Translations under genes and position numbers: made by a program
Origin: Sphingomonas sp. Leaf230
GTDB lineage: Bacteria > Pseudomonadota > Alphaproteobacteria > Sphingomonadales > Sphingomonadaceae
Direction: 5' to 3'
Assembly (NCBI RefSeq): GCF_001421745.1
Contig: NZ_LMKW01000009.1
Coordinates: forward strand, 62,001 to 126,000
Length of the DNA: 64,000 nucleotides
Shown: positions 63,426 through 64,000 of the stretch, piece after piece
Layout: every line of letters begins with the position of its first letter
How positions within the stretch are numbered: the stretch's first letter is position 1
The notes under the pieces: generated by a model
The model's database searches: none
What the model saw: the letters and a program-made list of their open reading frames with translations, nothing else
What the model was told of the DNA's origin: nothing

Positions 63426-64000
63426 TTACTTGGAACGACGCAGAAGCGTGGAGATGTCGCCCAGCCGGAACGCGCCGGTGAGCAATGTCGCGATCGCATA
63501 GACGACGCCGCCGGTCGCGACCAGCACCAGCATCGCCCCCCAGCGCTCGACGCTGGTGCCCGTCACGAACGGCTGGAACAGGCTATTCAGGAAATACATC
63601 ACAACGCCCATGATGAGCGCCGCGACGAGCAGCCGCCACGTCCGGCGACGGAGCCGGGCATCCGGCGTGAAATGCCCGCGGCGGACGAGCGTCCGGTACA
63701 GCATCGCGACGTTGACCGTGCTGGCGATCGCGGTGGCAAGCGGCGGGCCCATGTGTCCCAGCGGTTTGATAAAGGCGAGATTGAGGACGAGGTTCACGAC
63801 CATCGACATCGTCGCATAGCGCACCGGCGTGCGTGTATCGGAGCGCGCGTAATAGCCCGGCGTCAGCACCTTCACGAGAATGTACGAGGGCAGGCCTATC
63901 GAGAAGGCGGCGAGCGCCTGCGCGGTCAGCACGCTGTCCTCTAGCGCGAACTTGCCGTGCTGGAACAGTGCACCGACGATTGGCACGCCGCACACGATCA
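63426..64000 (-). CDS. murJ: lipid II flippase MurJ, C-terminal part (cut by window edge)
   Basis: About 190 C-terminal residues, polytopic: GALFQHGKF, AFSIGLPSYILVKVLTPGYY, ARSDTRTPVRYAT, NLAFIKPLGHMG and GPPLATAIASTVN are MurJ/MviN signatures. The 5' part lies beyond position 64000. It flips lipid II for peptidoglycan synthesis. Confidence 0.92.
   Translation of the reverse strand, partial: IVCGVPIVGALFQHGKFALEDSVLTAQALAAFSIGLPSYILVKVLTPGYYARSDTRTPVRYATMSMVVNLVLNLAFIKPLGHMGPPLATAIASTVNVAMLYRTLVRRGHFTPDARLRRRTWRLLVAALIMGVVMYFLNSLFQPFVTGTSVERWGAMLVLVATGGVVYAIATLLTGAFRLGDISTLLRRSK

Noticed and set aside
62328..63944. 538-codon plus-strand open frame across trpS and murJ
   Set aside because: Antisense to two well-recognised genes; its His/Arg-rich product is typical of the shadow frame in GC-rich DNA.
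1..64000. CRISPR array
   Set aside because: No regularly spaced direct repeats of 23-40 bp seen and no cas genes.

Overview
The window looks like the chromosome of a GC-rich alphaproteobacterium of the Sphingomonas group. The right part has a gene order typical of sphingomonads (coaBC-dut, ubiB-ubiE, mutM-rpsT-dnaA, trpS, murJ), with class II DAHP synthase, exopolysaccharide genes and a Gly-rich FKBP. No 16S rRNA is present, so the genus is an inference.

Layout. Positions 1 to about 38.9 kb are an accessory (island-like) region. A tRNA-Glu(CTC) at 38988-39062 marks its right border, with a tyrosine integrase pointing away from the tRNA 3' end. The left border is not in the window. From about 39.1 kb to the right edge the region is conserved housekeeping DNA.

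Accessory region, left to right. (i) 0.2-7.7 kb is an immunity-like block: an unknown 422-aa protein, a TIR-domain protein whose good ribosome binding site is followed by ATC rather than ATG, a possibly frameshifted neighbour, and a giant Mrr-like nuclease/NACHT/helical-repeat protein of the Avs (bacterial NLR-like) type. (ii) 8.1-9.1 kb holds scars: a truncated thiolase abutting a TetR gene with an in-frame TGA, and the intact TetR palindromic operator. (iii) 9.3-12.9 kb is a TerY-P triad (vWA protein, PP2C phosphatase, zinc-ribbon/HhH kinase). (iv) 13.2-14.3 kb has a 3' fragment of formaldehyde dehydrogenase and an unknown gene. (v) 15.0-17.3 kb is a serine acetyltransferase/flavin monooxygenase pair, probably for sulfur metabolism. 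(vi) 17.4-22.5 kb is an ArsR regulator with a YhaO/YhaN-like (SbcCD-like) nuclease-ATPase pair. (vii) 22.6-31.2 kb is a same-strand cargo/replication-like block: two diverged copies each of two unknown families, a DEDDh exonuclease, an HTH-metallophosphoesterase resembling phage T5 A1, an AT-rich spacer with repeated heptamers, and a primase/helicase-like ATPase. (viii) 31.2-32.25 kb is an IS481-family element whose first catalytic Asp is Asn. (ix) 32.8-38.9 kb carries a very large tyrosine-recombinase-like protein, a small coupled ORF and the tRNA-linked integrase.

Core region. aroF/G class II, a D-2-hydroxyacid dehydrogenase, cysS, rpsU, an FKBP, a small secreted/membrane protein with a clear terminator, an ApaH/PrpE-like phosphatase, a PDZ-M48 protease, wecB-wecC-galU and a polyprenyl glycosylphosphotransferase (surface polysaccharide). 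A tightly overlapped string ubiE-ubiB-membrane protein-coaBC-dut-unknown-thiF-like reads leftward on the minus strand. Divergently, mutM, rpsT and dnaA read rightward. trpS and the end of murJ close the window. Two copies of a palindromic interspersed repeat (42.0 and 62.2 kb) and one long inverted repeat (62.3 kb) sit in the core intergenic spaces.
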